This document shows positions 1 through 12,646 of a DNA stretch of 64,000 nucleotides, one piece after another. Position 1 is the stretch's first letter; each line of letters opens with the position of its first letter. This DNA is from Siphonodentalium dalli (lineage: Eukaryota > Mollusca > Scaphopoda > Gadilida > Siphonodentaliidae). Location of the stretch: the NCBI GenBank assembly GCA_032622095.1, contig CP136064.1, positions 47,870,073 through 47,934,072 on the forward strand. The letters are read 5' to 3'. The notes under the pieces are model-generated. The model searched no databases. It was given only the letters and a program-made list of their open reading frames with translations, and had not been told where the DNA came from. The translations under genes were made by a program, and so were the position numbers.

Positions 1-394
1 TGAGTTTTGTCGGTGTTTGACAAAAACCCCATTTGTAGTCTTGAAAATCGGTTTTTATATATAAAACAAAAAATAGATGGTAATTGTGGCCTGGAACAGT
101 TACATGTACACTATCTTTGTCATTTGAAATATCGCCTCGGACGTCTGACATCCCCAACACAATTCAACACAAATATATACTTCGACAATTACATCTGCCC
201 AGACACGTACAAGTGATAACAATGTTTAGCAGAACATACAACGAGCAGTGGATTTTAATATCACATGCATCACAGAGAAAGTGTTCTAATGTCGAGCCAA
301 TTGTCACAAAGTGAGACCTGGCTACATTACGTGATTCGTTACATTCTGAAAAATACATGGATATATCAGTTGACTTAGATGATGCAGCGATATG
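1..394. other. No recognisable feature
   Basis: I see no exon, repeat boundary or RNA gene here. The short open frames lack family motifs. Confidence 0.4.
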
Positions 395-2215
395 GTATAT
401 ACGTTGTCGAATATGTCTAACGCCCCACTGCGATGTTACGCGTCCCATAATGTTTGCCGTGGTCCCATCATGTGAGGGGACAGAGGGGTGTTGTAGAATT
501 CATGCTGTTACTAGTGCGGCCTTGTCACGCGATGCATCAGATGAACGGTCTGCAGGCACGGCTTAGCTTATGGTTCACTTCCATCCATAAGACGGGCAGT
601 TGAGTTAACCCGGCTCAATACAACGGCGAGTTGAGCATACTCACAGTGTTTCAGATTACATTGTTGCATGATGTGATGTCTTCGTGTCGCTGCTTTTCGA
701 TTTGTGTATCTGTTTGTGTCATGTTGTACTGGTTTGAATTTCGTCTTGATTATTATGTATTGTTTGCAAATAATTTTTTTCACAAGCCTCTGTCTAACTG
801 CAAGGAGTCTGTTGTATGTAGCGGCCAATAAGCTTCAGATATATGTTCCAGTATTTTGTGACGTTTGGTCCGACCAATAGTTTGAGGGTAGTCCGAGGCG
901 GCTACAGGACAAAATGTCTAATGTCATATCGCAACTCAATAAAACATAACGTACGGAAGAAAGTAGTTGTGGTCCGCTTAAATGATGCTTAGGTATAATC
1001 TCAGTGCATGGTTCTTAGCTTTGATCCCACTGTCAAATTACTTTCTGTCTTTGATTGACAAGACAAAACACTACAACGTATTGCTGTATAATTGAAATCA
1101 ACCAAGCCAACCAGGAAAGGTCCGTCTGTGAATTGTTATCCCCTGGGATTAAATGTTCAAATAAAGTTAAAGCAGACGCTCTTCTTCGGTTAACCCTTTA
1201 CCCAACAAACCGGCCAAATAAAGCTGCAACAGCCTAAATTATCTTGGGTCTGTCTCAATAAAACCATACAAATATGGATATCATTGGAACCGTCTCATTG
1301 ACCACATTGTGATGGTTACAGTTATGCCCTGTGCCAATGCATTATCTTATATATGCGAGTCGACCATAGGTCGCCTCGCATATATAAGAGAATGCATTGG
1401 CCTAAAAAAAAAACTTTTTTTAAACACTTTTTACCATTTTTTCTTACATTCTTTAACAATTTTATAATTTTTAATGTGTTAAGCCAATGCATTCTCTTAT
1501 ATATGCGAGGCGACCTATGGTCGACTCGCATATATAAGAGAATGCATTGGCACAGGGCCGTTCTGTTGGGTAAAGGGTTAACACTGCACAAACATCACAG
1601 TGCTGGTTACTCCCCACAACATTCCTTGAATAGTGGCAATTATTTTAGCTGTGTTCTCCCCTTCAACCGATATGAACACCCACAGACTGAAATTGAAAGT
1701 TGGATGCATGAAACTACCACTGAATATAATTGTGCCATCCCCGTCGCGGTGTTCTAAATACCAAAACGTACGGAAATGGACAAGAGAATTCCAAGAGCAC
1801 ATAAATTGCATGGTACGTGCATGGTGTATAGCTCAGAACCAAAGTGTTAAAGCGGGTTTAATGCACACTCAGCAATGGGTCGTTCATGACCCACATTGGA
1901 CTATGAATTTAGAGAGCTAAAAAAAAATAATTGAGAAACAACTTTTATGTTCGAATACTAAGAAATTAGCTGGACATCGACCATCAACTGAACATTGCAC
2001 ATATTCTGCGGTTGTGTCTGCAAGAATATGTGCTGATGCCAGCACACAGTCTGTGAGTCAGACCAGTGTAGTCAGTGTAACACTCGAAATGCAAGTGACA
2101 GAAAAAGATAAAGATCATGTTTCAAGCCCAGAACAACTTGTATCAGAGGGAATATCACACGTTCATGTTGTACAACAATCGACTACCCCAACACAATCGT
2201 CAAGAGTTTCTTAAC
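395..2215 (+). mobile_element. Decayed LINE copy 1: leader plus ORF1 remnant, no RT
   Basis: This stretch aligns by eye with the leader and ORF1 of the better copy at 49081-50880. Shared landmarks are a CTGCGATG block near 437, a TCACGCGA block near 525, AAGACGGGC near 588, TTTGAATTTCGTCTTGA near 734 and a GGTAGT..GAGGCGGCT block near 888. ORF1 begins near 1040 and is recognisable through its match to the second copy, including VTPH near 1602 and a degenerate region (VPSPSRCSKYQN) matching the PNPLxCFxC zinc-knuckle segment of Jockey/I-type ORF1 proteins. The C-terminal part at 1960-2215 carries a DASTQS stretch, comparable with the STQTD segment in copy 2. A TTAA MITE (1190-1581) splits the ORF, a middle portion is deleted, and stops and frameshifts are frequent. 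No reverse transcriptase follows. The 5' end is truncated relative to copy 2 and lacks the 5S-like head. Confidence 0.65.
1190..1581 (+). mobile_element. TTAA MITE, family T1 (copy A)
   Basis: The element runs from TTAACCCTTTACCCAACA to the inverted TGTTGGGTAAAGGGTTAA. Inside are two 69-bp hairpins at 1333-1401 and 1483-1551 that are inverted copies of each other, separated by an A/T-rich spacer. It lies in LINE copy 1; the equivalent place in the second LINE copy (49998-50001) is a single TTAA, which is the expected empty site. TTAA duplication with CCC-starting termini is typical of piggyBac-mobilised MITEs. Confidence 0.85.
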
Positions 2216-3409
2216 CACCATGGCCGGGTTCAGCTTCTTATATATGTAGCTACACCCGAGAACCCGATGTATGTTCAATTATATATGCAGTCGACTCCAT
2301 GGGATTTATATTCAAGAAGCTCGATGTGTATATTTTCCAAAATCTAGGCATTTGAACTGTATTGTTTAGACTCATACAAATGATGAAAATATATCTCATG
2401 AGTGTTATAAGCACACATGTTACAGTATTATTATGCATATAGCAATTGAACTTGCTAGTGTATAAATATGTCGATCCTCGTGAACACCACTTTTTAAGAC
2501 TAGACAGTCATCTTTGAGTTCGTTTGTTCTATAGTGACGTACGGCCATCTACAAATCATGGTGATGGAAAGCTTCCGGCGAATCAACATAGGCCCAAATG
2601 AGCACATAATGCACCATTTGATATCTCCACAAATGCACAATAATATGGAATTACTCCAGCTCAAATTGGCACCAGGGACAAAATTATCGCTATTCTCCTA
2701 GATTGCTTTCTTCCCTATCGAGACTCCAATCGTGCTAAATTGCTGAACAATCAGCCAAATTTGTTTGTCGTACGACGCAAAGACAAAGCTTCCCCCGAGG
2801 AGATATGATTGTCCAAACCAATTGGTCCATTTAGGTAATTACACTGGTAGTTAAATACCGAACGCTACAATATCGCCAATGAACTCGATTTATTTAGTGG
2901 TTTTATTGTAATGGACTGGTTGTGCCTATGATCTCATGATCTAGATTGTGGATGTGTGTTGTGTGTTGACTCTGGAGAGCTCGCGGTCTTCTCTTGAGTC
3001 CCTCATAATCGAGTCCAATATTCAATATTCTCTAAACAGTCATGGTCACCAGGACTGACCTGCATAATAGATGCATTTATCACGAAGTTAAAATATAGTC
3101 ATGGTTCCAAACCTCCAGATTTAACAACGTAAAATTTTGATTCACTGAAAACAATATGGACAACTAATTGTGACATATCAATTATACTTATAAATACAAT
3201 AGCATTATGTAGTTGAAAACTTCGCACGATAACTACCGCTGTTCCATTAAATCGTCGAAACAATTCAATTAACGTCGTAATAGATACAGATGCCATAAAT
3301 CAAATAGTGCCTCACATGTGGCACGTGTGATATTTTATACACTATATAGCTTATGGATTCGAAGCCAAGCATGTTTAGTAACAATCGGCCTGGAACTATG
3401 AATACCTTT
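2216..3409. other. No recognisable feature
   Basis: AT-rich sequence with only short random open frames; no repeat shared with the rest of the window was noticed. Confidence 0.4.
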
Positions 3410-3642
3410 TTAACCCCTTTCTTTACTAAATACTCTGCCGATTAGTTGTTCTCTGAGGACATGTTCAGATAATAAGGTGGTTTGTTGAACTTATCATCTA
3501 AACATTTCACATCAATGGACATGAATGTCTTGCTGTCGTATTCTACGATATCCATACCACCCCCCCCAAATGAATAATATGCCATTCCATCGTATAATTT
3601 TAGAACTGACTTGTCGAATCCATTTAGCATAGAAAGGGTTAA
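3410..3642 (-). mobile_element. TTAA MITE, family T2
   Basis: Bounded by TTAACCCCTTTCTTTACTAA and the inverted TTAGCATAGAAAGGGTTAA. The interior holds the family's hallmark segment around a GTTGAACTTATC/GATAATAAGG inverted pair and an AAATGAATAATA block also seen at 13161-13171. About 230 bp, non-coding. Confidence 0.75.
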
Positions 3643-3870
3643 TAAAATCGAGCATATATTCATATATTCAGATAAGATGTCCAACAAAGGACTGTTAGGA
3701 TGTGTGCTGAATTTACTATCTGAACTGTTCCTGCCAATGAATAGAAATCCCTCGGAACTTGTAGAATATGGTTGTATGTCTGTCATCTGATTATAGTTCG
3801 CCAACATCCTCTACCAGATGAATAATATACCATCCCAATGTATACTCGTGTAGCAGAATTAGAGAATAAA
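3643..3870 (-). mobile_element. Degenerate second T2-like MITE
   Basis: Directly follows the previous element. The block CCAGATGAATAATATACCATCCCAATGT-like near 3815-3842 matches the family T2 segment near 13161-13183, and a partial inverted pair around 3670-3735 matches the T2 centre. Ends are eroded. Confidence 0.4.
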
Positions 3871-4160
3871 TTATGTATATAACGGGTAAAAAGACAGTTC
3901 CTCAGAGAGAATTCTCATAGTAGTATATTGTTGTTGTATTTCGTGTGGTCTTCTTGTTACGAATGACGTCGATTACAACCCGTGTCCATGTGATATTTGT
4001 ATGGTAAGTCTTTTACAAATTTGGCGTCCAATCTGATGGGCCATATTTAAACTATATGCTCGAAATACTTACACACAATCTATACTTCCACAACAAAATA
4101 AACTGTCAAGAAAGGAAGCTACATCTTCGGGCTTGTCGATTCGCTGAAAAGCTAGAACAC

Positions 4161-4560
4161 TTAACCCTTTACCCAACAAACCGGCCAAAACCGGCCAAAT
4201 AAAGCTTCAACAGCCTAAATTATCTTGGGTCTGTCTCAATAAAACCATAGAAATATGGATATCATTGGAACCGGCTCATTGACCACATTGTGATAGTTAC
4301 AGTTATGCCCTGTGCCAATGCATTCTCTTATATATGCGAGTCGACCATAGGTCGCCTCGCATATATAACAGAATGCATTGGCCTAAAAAAAATCTTTTTT
4401 TAACACTTTTTACCATTTTTTCTTACATTCTTTAACAATTTTATAATTTGTAATGTGTTAAGCCAATGCATTCTCTTATATATGCGAGGCGACCTATGGT
4501 CGACTCGCATATATAAGAGAATGCATTGGCACATGGCCCTTCTGTTGGGTAAAGGGTTAA
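4161..4560 (+). mobile_element. TTAA MITE, family T1 (copy B)
   Basis: 400 bp with the same TIRs, GGATATCATTGGAACC block and paired 69-bp hairpins as copy A, bounded by TTAA on both sides. The right-hand TTAA also starts a family T2 end (ACCTTTCTATACTAAA), so this copy sits in the TTAA bordering another MITE. Confidence 0.85.
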
Positions 4561-4690
4561 ACCTTTCTATACTAAATACTCATTGACGAATAGTTCTCTC
4601 AGATAATAAGTTCAATAATCGATTATCGTTTGTTGACCTTATTATCTGAACATATCCGACCAATGAATATAATATATATAATAATGTATT
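4557..4690 (-). mobile_element. Partial T2 MITE
   Basis: Begins TTAAACCTTTCTATACTAAA and holds the CAGATAATAAG / CTTATTATCTG inverted core of family T2, then loses similarity. The other terminus is absent. Confidence 0.6.
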
Positions 4691-4873
4691 TGTGACATTA
4701 CAGACTGTTATGATCTACAATGTGGATGCAAGCACTAGTCAGTTGACGAGTATCAATAAAACAATAATTTAATATGTAGTCACATCGTGAATCTTCAGTC
4801 TTCTTGAGAATGTTTTCGTTAGACTCATAAGATTGCATATTATCGGTGACATTACAAAACCATTCGACACATA

Positions 4874-6691
4874 GGCCGGATTCGTCATCTCCGGTTTAAA
4901 CCTCCGAGTTTAAACCTGGTTTAAACCTACATTGGCGGTCCAGCCAAACCGGGTCTAAGGGGGCGTTTTTGTCATTCAGTTACCAACTAATTGACAACTC
5001 GATTTGGTGATATGAGCATACAGTCAAACTACCCTCTTACCTATCGGACCAAAAGACAAGCCGATGTAATGGTTATTGACATGTCATAAATCATCGCGAA
5101 CGCGTGCACGATTTATTCACTGAGAAATGAGTATAGCTCATGGACCATTAATCCGATCTCTTTGTTGGTTTAAACCAATTTGACAAAGGGCATGTTTCTC
5201 AACACGAGCTTCACGCGCTGTTTATCACTTTGTTTGTGATTGATTTTCTACAAGATGCTTTTCCCGCAAAGACAAAATATGGTGTATCTACACGTATCTA
5301 TGTATATATTAAAGGATATAGGAGCTGTATATATGTTTGTCCGTTAGTCTGTTTGCAACTGTTCTAAAAAATGATTTACAAATAAGAATAATTTAATTTG
5401 AAATAAAATGAAAAAATTGTGTTGTTAAATTGAGCAAGGAGTTGTATCTAACAAGAAACAATATTTAAAATTTATATTAATATTTGTTTGTTTTCAATAT
5501 AATTAAAAAAAATGATCAAATGATCAAAATGTGCGCAAATGTGACGCAGGCTCCTGTCGCACGAAGGGGCCGCAGGACCCTCTGACGCTGCATGAATAAA
5601 GGCTCCATAATCGTGTCAATCCTGGACCAAGAGGTCAGTCAAGTAAAAGCAATTTGCTTATGAGTACACACCAGAAGCGGCATCTGAACTGTTTAAAGTG
5701 GGCAACTATATAGAGGCACAGCATTTAATAAAGAAATATATTACATGCGTTGCTTTTTTTCAATGTAAAAATTTTCCATCATGCAGAAAATCCAAAAGTT
5801 CCCAGGTTTTGAACTGGTGGAATATTATGGAAATTTATGAGCGGAGCCAGAGTAGAGCTTTGTCGCATGATCTACATAAAAATAAGTTATCAAATTTGAC
5901 TCATATAGCAATATAAGTTTAGGATTGCAAACTATGTGTATAGCATATCTGGTCATGCAGTAGCATCGTTTTTGGTTTCAAAATTAAAACGTTGAACCAT
6001 TCAAATGAATTCGTAGAAAACACCAGTATTTGTGATTGCCACAAGCCAACAAAAAAACACAAGATAGTTGTAAAATCATACTGAAGGAACGCGTCAATAT
6101 CTGAGCAAAGCTCGCATGGGAATGAATCAACTGTGACATGATAACACCAGTCGGCAACCGCCACTTGGACACGCCCTCACTCGAGATAATTTACAGCTCC
6201 ACCCTTTGATTGATTGTCTGACAATTCTAAACCGCGATGAAGAAAAGACGGATTCGTCATCTCAAGTTTAGCCTCGAGAAAGCTGGTTTAGCTGGACCAC
6301 CTAATTAGATGGTTTAGTTGCCGGTTTAAGCTTATAAAACGCAAATAAAACATCGAAATTGACAAAAACTTATCCCCACACGCTTTATAGGTGTGAGTGC
6401 TTCTCGCTTATAAATTTCCAATCAAAATATGGTCGCTGTCGAAATTATTGATTTCTGCAATCAATAAAACGAGGCGGTCCGCATTAGGAAAGTACGATTA
6501 ATTTTCTCGACGATACAGAGACACTACTGCTAAACCACTGGTCTGGCTGGACCAGGTTTAAACCAGAGATGACGAATGTGTCACTTAGACCTGCGGTCGC
6601 GAGTTTAAACCACGGATTTTGCTGACTCACGGCGGTTTAAACCTAGAGGTTTACGTAGACCAGGTTTAAACCTGAGATGACGAATCGGGCC
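4874..6691. mobile_element. TIR DNA transposon relic, family N2, about 1.8 kb
   Basis: Left end GGCCGGATTCGTCATCTC continues into repeated GGTTTAAACC motifs; the right end mirrors it, GAGATGACGAATCGGGCC. The flanks share only ATA, a possible 3-bp duplication. Inside, 6250-6577 is bounded by another inverted pair of the same ATTCGTCATCTC motif, so a second or duplicated element is nested near the right end. No transposase is readable. Partial relatives occur at 24629-25010 and around 30362/31312. Confidence 0.65.
6250..6577. mobile_element. Nested short N2 element
   Basis: GGATTCGTCATCTCAAG at the left and GAGATGACGAATG at the right form an inverted pair inside the larger N2 element; the right arm also repeats the ACCAGGTTTAAACC motif found about 100 bp further on in the outer terminus. 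Confidence 0.5.
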
Positions 6692-8317
6692 ATATTGTTT
6701 GCCGATTACTGTATCTTGAGTCATAAATATATCTCTATTGCATATATTATATTACTGATAGCTACAGGTGGTCAAACGCGAGTGTTAATCTTACTATGAT
6801 CGCCAATTAGTGGTATTACTATCAAGATTCGAGCAAAATGCGAAATTCCTCATTGGGTTCAGTGTTCAAGTTTGATCGCAACTGTTGCCATCGAGAATCA
6901 TCTGATCGTATCCAAATTTTCAAAAGTACGTTTGAGTTTCATATTTAGTATTTTTCAGCAATTGCAATCGGCGCATATCATCATACGCAACATGACGCAA
7001 TTTATACAACATACGAAAATCTCCATATGGTTTAGTGTTAAATTTAATCGAAACTGTAGTCAGCAAGAACCAACTGACCACATCCAATTTTTTTTAAATA
7101 TGTCTAAGATGTATACCTAGTAATTTTGAGAGATCTCAAATCGCACCGATCAAAATACACCGGATAGAACCCTCTTATCAGTTTATGTAAATTCGAAACG
7201 CTCTCTAAATTGTGATGAGCCAGGTTTAGGCCGACCCGTCAAAATTCAAGAATGGAAACAAGTCAATCATAAAAACACAGCTATCAGGCATACTTACTCC
7301 GTTTAACGATCGATTGAACATACAAAAATGCAAAATGACATCAGGAATCCGACTACTTGGTTGCCAAGGAAACGTTTTCACTAAAAAATGAACATATTTG
7401 AACTAATACACCAGTGTGTTTATTAGCTAACATCATCTCTTATTTGTTGCCAATTTCATAATTTTTCAAATAAATTTTAAATTAGATTTAATGATATATT
7501 TTCTGCTGAAAACATGTCACCTATTTTAGACTTACGGGTTATCTGCCTTTCGATTTCAATAGTGCCTATATAACTCAGAAATATGTCTAGTTTATTACGA
7601 GGGCAGTTCGCCGTCATCCAGTCTTTTATAATTTTCAGCAGTGAGAAACTGAGATTTATGTGTGTGGTGAAACATTGTCATCTGAGCACCATTTATTTTT
7701 ATAAAAAAAACACCCCCTTGGCCAGCAAGACAAAATATAATATATATTGAAATAAGTAATGTTGGTTTTGAACTTGGGGAACGTAGTTTGTTTACAAACT
7801 GCACTTTGTTTACTGATGACGCGATAGCCACAAAAAGCATAACATTTCTGTTAATATGACTGAGGTCGTAGTAGAGGTGTGACGCAACCAACCCATGCAT
7901 GTGCACATGGAACAAATTCTAAGACTCCTCGGACGGTACACGACCGAACAAGGTAATAAAACTGGTTGCAACATAAAAATCAAATAGTGCATCAAAGTAA
8001 TATCAAGAGACCAAGACAAAGCGTTTTTTTGTTAATGTAAACTATAATAAATCCCTTTTTGATGACTAAATTTAGAAATAACGTAAAATAATAATAGGTT
8101 TAAAGACCCGTGACGGTTTTAAGACTTTAATTATTATTACCTTACTCATATTTAAATTCGCTCAGAACTGTTTCGCAGCTGAGTGGAAGATAGTACGTCT
8201 CCTAAGTTATACCAAACCACAGAGAAATTAAGAGGGCCATGTTACTGAGTTATTTACATCGTGGAAAGTTGGACTGTAACAGACAATTATATTTTAATGC
8301 AGACAACCTATCTCACA
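6692..8317. other. No recognisable feature
   Basis: AT-rich, with scattered short open frames on both strands and no motif or shared repeat that I could support. Confidence 0.4.
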
Positions 8318-9069
8318 ACATATGCTCGCGCAAATACGCACATAATCGACATATAACGTGAAATAGGTACATAATGTAATTATTTTATTCTGAAATAAGC
8401 AGATAATCAACGCATACCCGTTATTTCGTTTTATGGCGCGGTCCACAATGAAAACACGTGTTAAACGGACATGGCTAATTCGAACCTCCAATTTTTTTCT
8501 ACGTAATTTGGAAATTGGAGCGACGGATACGATAGGTCGATAAATAAACCAACTGGTATACCGACTTCACATGCTCTGAAAAACACTTGCCAAATTCAAT
8601 GCCATTTTTCAGCCGTTTTCAACTTTTCGCCAGAAGTCAGACAAACGCTCCTTATTGCTACCATTTAAGGACCAGACTACATCGGAACGCTCTTTTCTGT
8701 TCGATGTCGAACAAATGGCTGTTTTGTATTTGGTACCCGTATTCACAGTTGTATTTTTCATTACTTCAATGCCTCTTTTTGGGTTACAATATATTATTTC
8801 GACCTATTTCGATACTGAGAAAAATTCAAAAGCGAATAATATTATGTGTATTTTGGAGCGCATACCGCCATGTTGCTTTAAAGAGCGAACACATAACAAG
8901 TCGTGATTTGGCTTTATGTGTCATTGTCAGCGCATAATCTACATAGAATCGCCTCATTATGAGTCAACAATGTGACTAAAATATTCTCATTTTCAGTACA
9001 TTATCGACTGAAAATGAGGCTATTCTAAGCACATTATCTACCTAAACCAAGTTCTATTATAAGCAGATA
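8318..9069 (+). mobile_element. MITE family N1, split copy (4a)
   Basis: Starts near CTCGCGCAAATACGCACATA and shares with copies at 12647, 13790 and 35358 the blocks GTGAAATAGGTACATAATGT, TTTTATGGCGCGG and ACATTATCGACT. The body is interrupted at its GTGTTAAAGAGCG motif by a 421-bp TTAA element. The right end stops at AAGCAGATA, where the AT tract beside the Helitron-like element begins. Confidence 0.7.
8461..8881. mobile_element. TTAA element, family T6, inside an N1 MITE
   Basis: TTAAACGGACATGGC at the left and the inverted GCCATGTTGCTTTAA at the right bound 421 bp inside the N1 copy. The three other N1 copies show the uninterrupted site (for example GTGTTAAAGAGC near 35496), so they act as empty sites. 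No other copy of this insert was seen in the window. Open frames inside it have no recognisable motif. Confidence 0.7.
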
Positions 9070-9079
9070 TATATATATA

Positions 9080-12027
9080 CTAGCAGGGTTACCCGGCGTT
9101 GCCCACGTTAAAGTGATGTGAAACCCTCTATGGATATTTGGTGGGAATAAAGAATACTCTTGCTCTCAAAGTGTTACACGTATTCTCATAAATTGTATAT
9201 CCAAATGGCATCACAAAACATGATTCTTACACATGGAATATAAGTAGTGGCTCACCTTGTCAGGTCGGAGCGATTATCATTTTGTTTATCGCGTTATATC
9301 CGTCCCATGCACCGATAAAGAAGTATTTATTTATTTACAACTGCGTATACTTCAGACGTTATAGCATGAAACATGAACATCATAAACACATTAGTTCGAA
9401 AAAATAAAAGACGACAATTGTGTTTTACATAGAGATGTATCAATCAATCAATCAAGTTTATCATATCTTCATGAAGATACAGATGTGTTAAAGATATGTC
9501 CAGGTGCTCCTCTGTTCTGGTGCTATATACTGGCTAATCATTTTCAGTTTAAAAGAATTGATGTTATGCAAGTATAGCAGCTACATGTGTCCGACACAGC
9601 GAGATTTTGAGTTGATTATGTTATGCGATGAGTCTGTTCTAAAAAAATCAATGAAATCCTCTGTATCTGGCAGATATACCCTTGTAAGATGTCAATATTG
9701 GAGGATCCTGAAAAGTCATGTGCTACGGACTGCCTTTTCCTTTATCTCAGAAGTAACCATATTTGACTGCACACTGTGACCACAGGCCTGCTCTACATTT
9801 CCATATCTCTTGGCAATTGTAACTTTGTTTGTGGAAACTATATTGAATGGGACAGACTCAATCGTGTTATAATATATACATGAGCCATTCTAATATGCAA
9901 TCCTCTGACGATTCAAGGTACCTCAGTTTGAACGAATATATGTATCTCTTAAATAGATTGATATAAATATACTTGTAATGCTTTCTACTATGTATCTGTG
10001 TCGCTAGACCATTCTAGGAATGCCCTGATTTCTATCCCCATATAAATATGACAATTGAGAAGATATAATTGTTCAAGTGACTTAATTCTGTCACCATTTG
10101 TCGAGATTGTGAAATTGGAATGCCAAAAACTCCTTAGAACGACATGGAGATGGCCTGGGAGATGACTATATATAACTTTGTTGGATATCGGCGAATTGAA
10201 CAATCTTATAAATGCTAGTGAATCTCCTCTCGCCATCCATGACCCAAATGACCCCAAATGTGATTTAATTCATCATATAATTAGAGAAGAACTTGCATGG
10301 ATTTGGTAGAATCAGTTAGTGCTAAATATACTTGTATAACTTTGGTGCAACTCCCCTCATGCATGACTTGAACCGCGCCACTTTTGTCATATTTAAACCA
10401 CGTCTATTAGACTCATGCATGCATTATATAATGGAGATGATTATATATAAGTTTGGTGGTAATCGGCAACTAAACAAATTCTTATCATAGTTATTACCTC
10501 CCAACCATCTCTCACCAAACGGCACCAATTTCGCGTCTTTAAATCACACGTTTATATTCCTCGTATCACGGAGAAGAATAATATATCAATTTGGTCGAAA
10601 TATGTGCTAAAAATAGCCCCTTCCCTGGCACCAATAACGTCACTTTAGAACATTTAACCCGCACCATTATCTTACTCGTAAAAAGTCACCCCTGTTAGAC
10701 CGCCTTGGTGCCATCTCGATCGTACCCTTAAAGTTATATATAGAACACAGACAGATATTCGCAAATATTTGATTCATTGTATCATTTGAGAAGAATGTGT
10801 ATGAGTTTGGTGGTAATTGGCACTAAACATATTTTTATAAGTTTTTGGTGACCCTCCCGTCCCTATTTCGGACTCAAGCGGCGCCACTTTTGACATCATT
10901 AAACCACACACTTAGACTCATAATAGAGATGAATATATATATATAATTTATGAAAATTGGCGAGTATACAAATTCGTATCAAATTTAGGGCCACCATTGC
11001 ATATATCTCACACAAAAGGCACCAATTTGGCGCATTTAAACCACACGATTAGATTATTCGTATCACGGAGAAGAATATGTATCTATCAGGTGGAAATCGG
11101 CGCTAAACATATTGTTTATCAATGTGTGTGACCCTTTCACCCTCTAGGCACCCCTGACTCGAATGGCTCCACTTTTGACATCTTTAAACCACACAATTAG
11201 ACTCCTGATATCATGGAGATTATTGTTTGTAAGTTTGGTGCTAATCCGCGACTAAACAAATTTTTATCAAATTTAGTCCCCACCCCACCCCCATCTCTCA
11301 CCAAAGCAGCACCAATATGACGTCTTTAAAATCACACGATTAGATTCCTCATATCATGGATAAGAATGTGTATCAATTTGGTGGAAATTGGCGCTAAAAA
11401 TATTGTGTATCAATTTTGGTGCCCGTCTCCCTTTCAGTGCACCCTGACTCGAATTACGCCACGTGTGACAGCTTTAAGCCACGCCATTAGACACTTCATA
11501 CCATGATGATGAATTTGTTTAAGTTTCGTAGTAATCGGCGACTAACCAATTCTTATCAATTTAGTAACCCACCCACCGCCCCCCCCCCCCCCCCGCAAAT
11601 CTCTCATCCCAACGACACCAATTTGGCGTCTTTAAATCACACAATAACATTCCTTGTATCATGGAGAAGATCTCAAAAGAATGTGCATCAAATTGGTGGA
11701 ATTCGGCGCTAAAATTATTTTGATCAATTTTTGTGCCCCTCTCCCCTTCCGTGCATCCCTGACGCGAACGGCGCGACTTTTGACATATTTAAACCACACC
11801 ATTAGATTCCTCATATTATGGGGATGGTTATATATAAGTTTGGTGGCAATCGGCGACACATTTTTTTCTGCCCCTCCCCCTTTTCTGCCCCTGACAACAA
11901 CGGCGTCACTTTAGAAAATTCTAACCCTCGCCATTATCTTTCTCGTAAAAAGTTACCACTATTAGACCCCTTTTGTGCCATCTAGGTGGTCCCCTGTGAA
12001 TTTCTATAGAACACAGACAGACATTCG

Positions 12028-12035
<8 letters not shown>
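9080..12035 (-). mobile_element. Helitron-like non-autonomous element, copy 1
   Basis: About 2.95 kb, present again in opposite orientation at 43211-46108. Read on the minus strand it begins with an AT-rich stretch and a CTGTCTGTGTTC block, and it ends in a CGGGCAACGCCGGG-type hairpin region followed by CTAG and T. This fits a Helitron 3' terminus (hairpin, short gap, CTRR). Most of the body is a degenerate tandem array of about 280 bp, itself made of two related halves of about 140 bp that share the motif GTGTGGTTTAAA. The 5' head occurs a second time inside, near 10690-10790. No Rep/helicase sequence is present. Confidence 0.55.
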
Positions 12036-12082
<47 letters not shown>

Positions 12083-12100
12083 ATATATATATATATATAT
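12029..12100. repeat. (AT)n microsatellite
   Basis: Nearly pure AT dinucleotide tract at the 5' border of the Helitron-like element, with one C interruption near 12081. Confidence 0.9.
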
Positions 12101-12646
12101 TCTGAGTTTAATTATGACAGCCCAATTACTCAAACTAGACGCAGACAAGTGTTAATTTCGAGTTCAATTCAATGATGACCATAACTATATAGATATCAGA
12201 AGATTATTTGGAGCATGCGTGAACACGCATCATACAAACTGATTATGCAGTTATGTTCTACTCGGTGTGAATTTGATGGTCTTTAATATAAACGTGCATC
12301 TTCATGAACGAATAAGAACTGAAACTGTCGTCAGATACAAGATTTTACGGAAAAAAAAATGTCAGTTTTGAATTCGCGACCGACGAATACTACTGCGTGA
12401 GTTTCAATACGAGTAATATATATTTTATGTTTTTAACCCTTTCTATATTTTGTTTTTATGTGTGGAACGGGAAGCGTCAGTCCAAGTTGCACCCATACTA
12501 TATGGAACGAACGCTGTTCAACATCAAATCAACGTCAAATTATTATGTAGAATTTAGCGTCGGCTAGATACGTATTAGTTACATAAGAAACCATCTAACC
12601 TTTAGAATTATGCACTCTGTGTAAATATTGTTGCTTACAAACCAAG
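12101..12646. other. No recognisable feature
   Basis: Short AT-rich stretch between mobile elements; nothing supported. Confidence 0.4.

Noticed and set aside
1353-1757. 134-codon open frame
   Set aside because: It reads through both hairpins of T1 copy A and into LINE remnant sequence; similar frames appear on both strands of other T1 copies.
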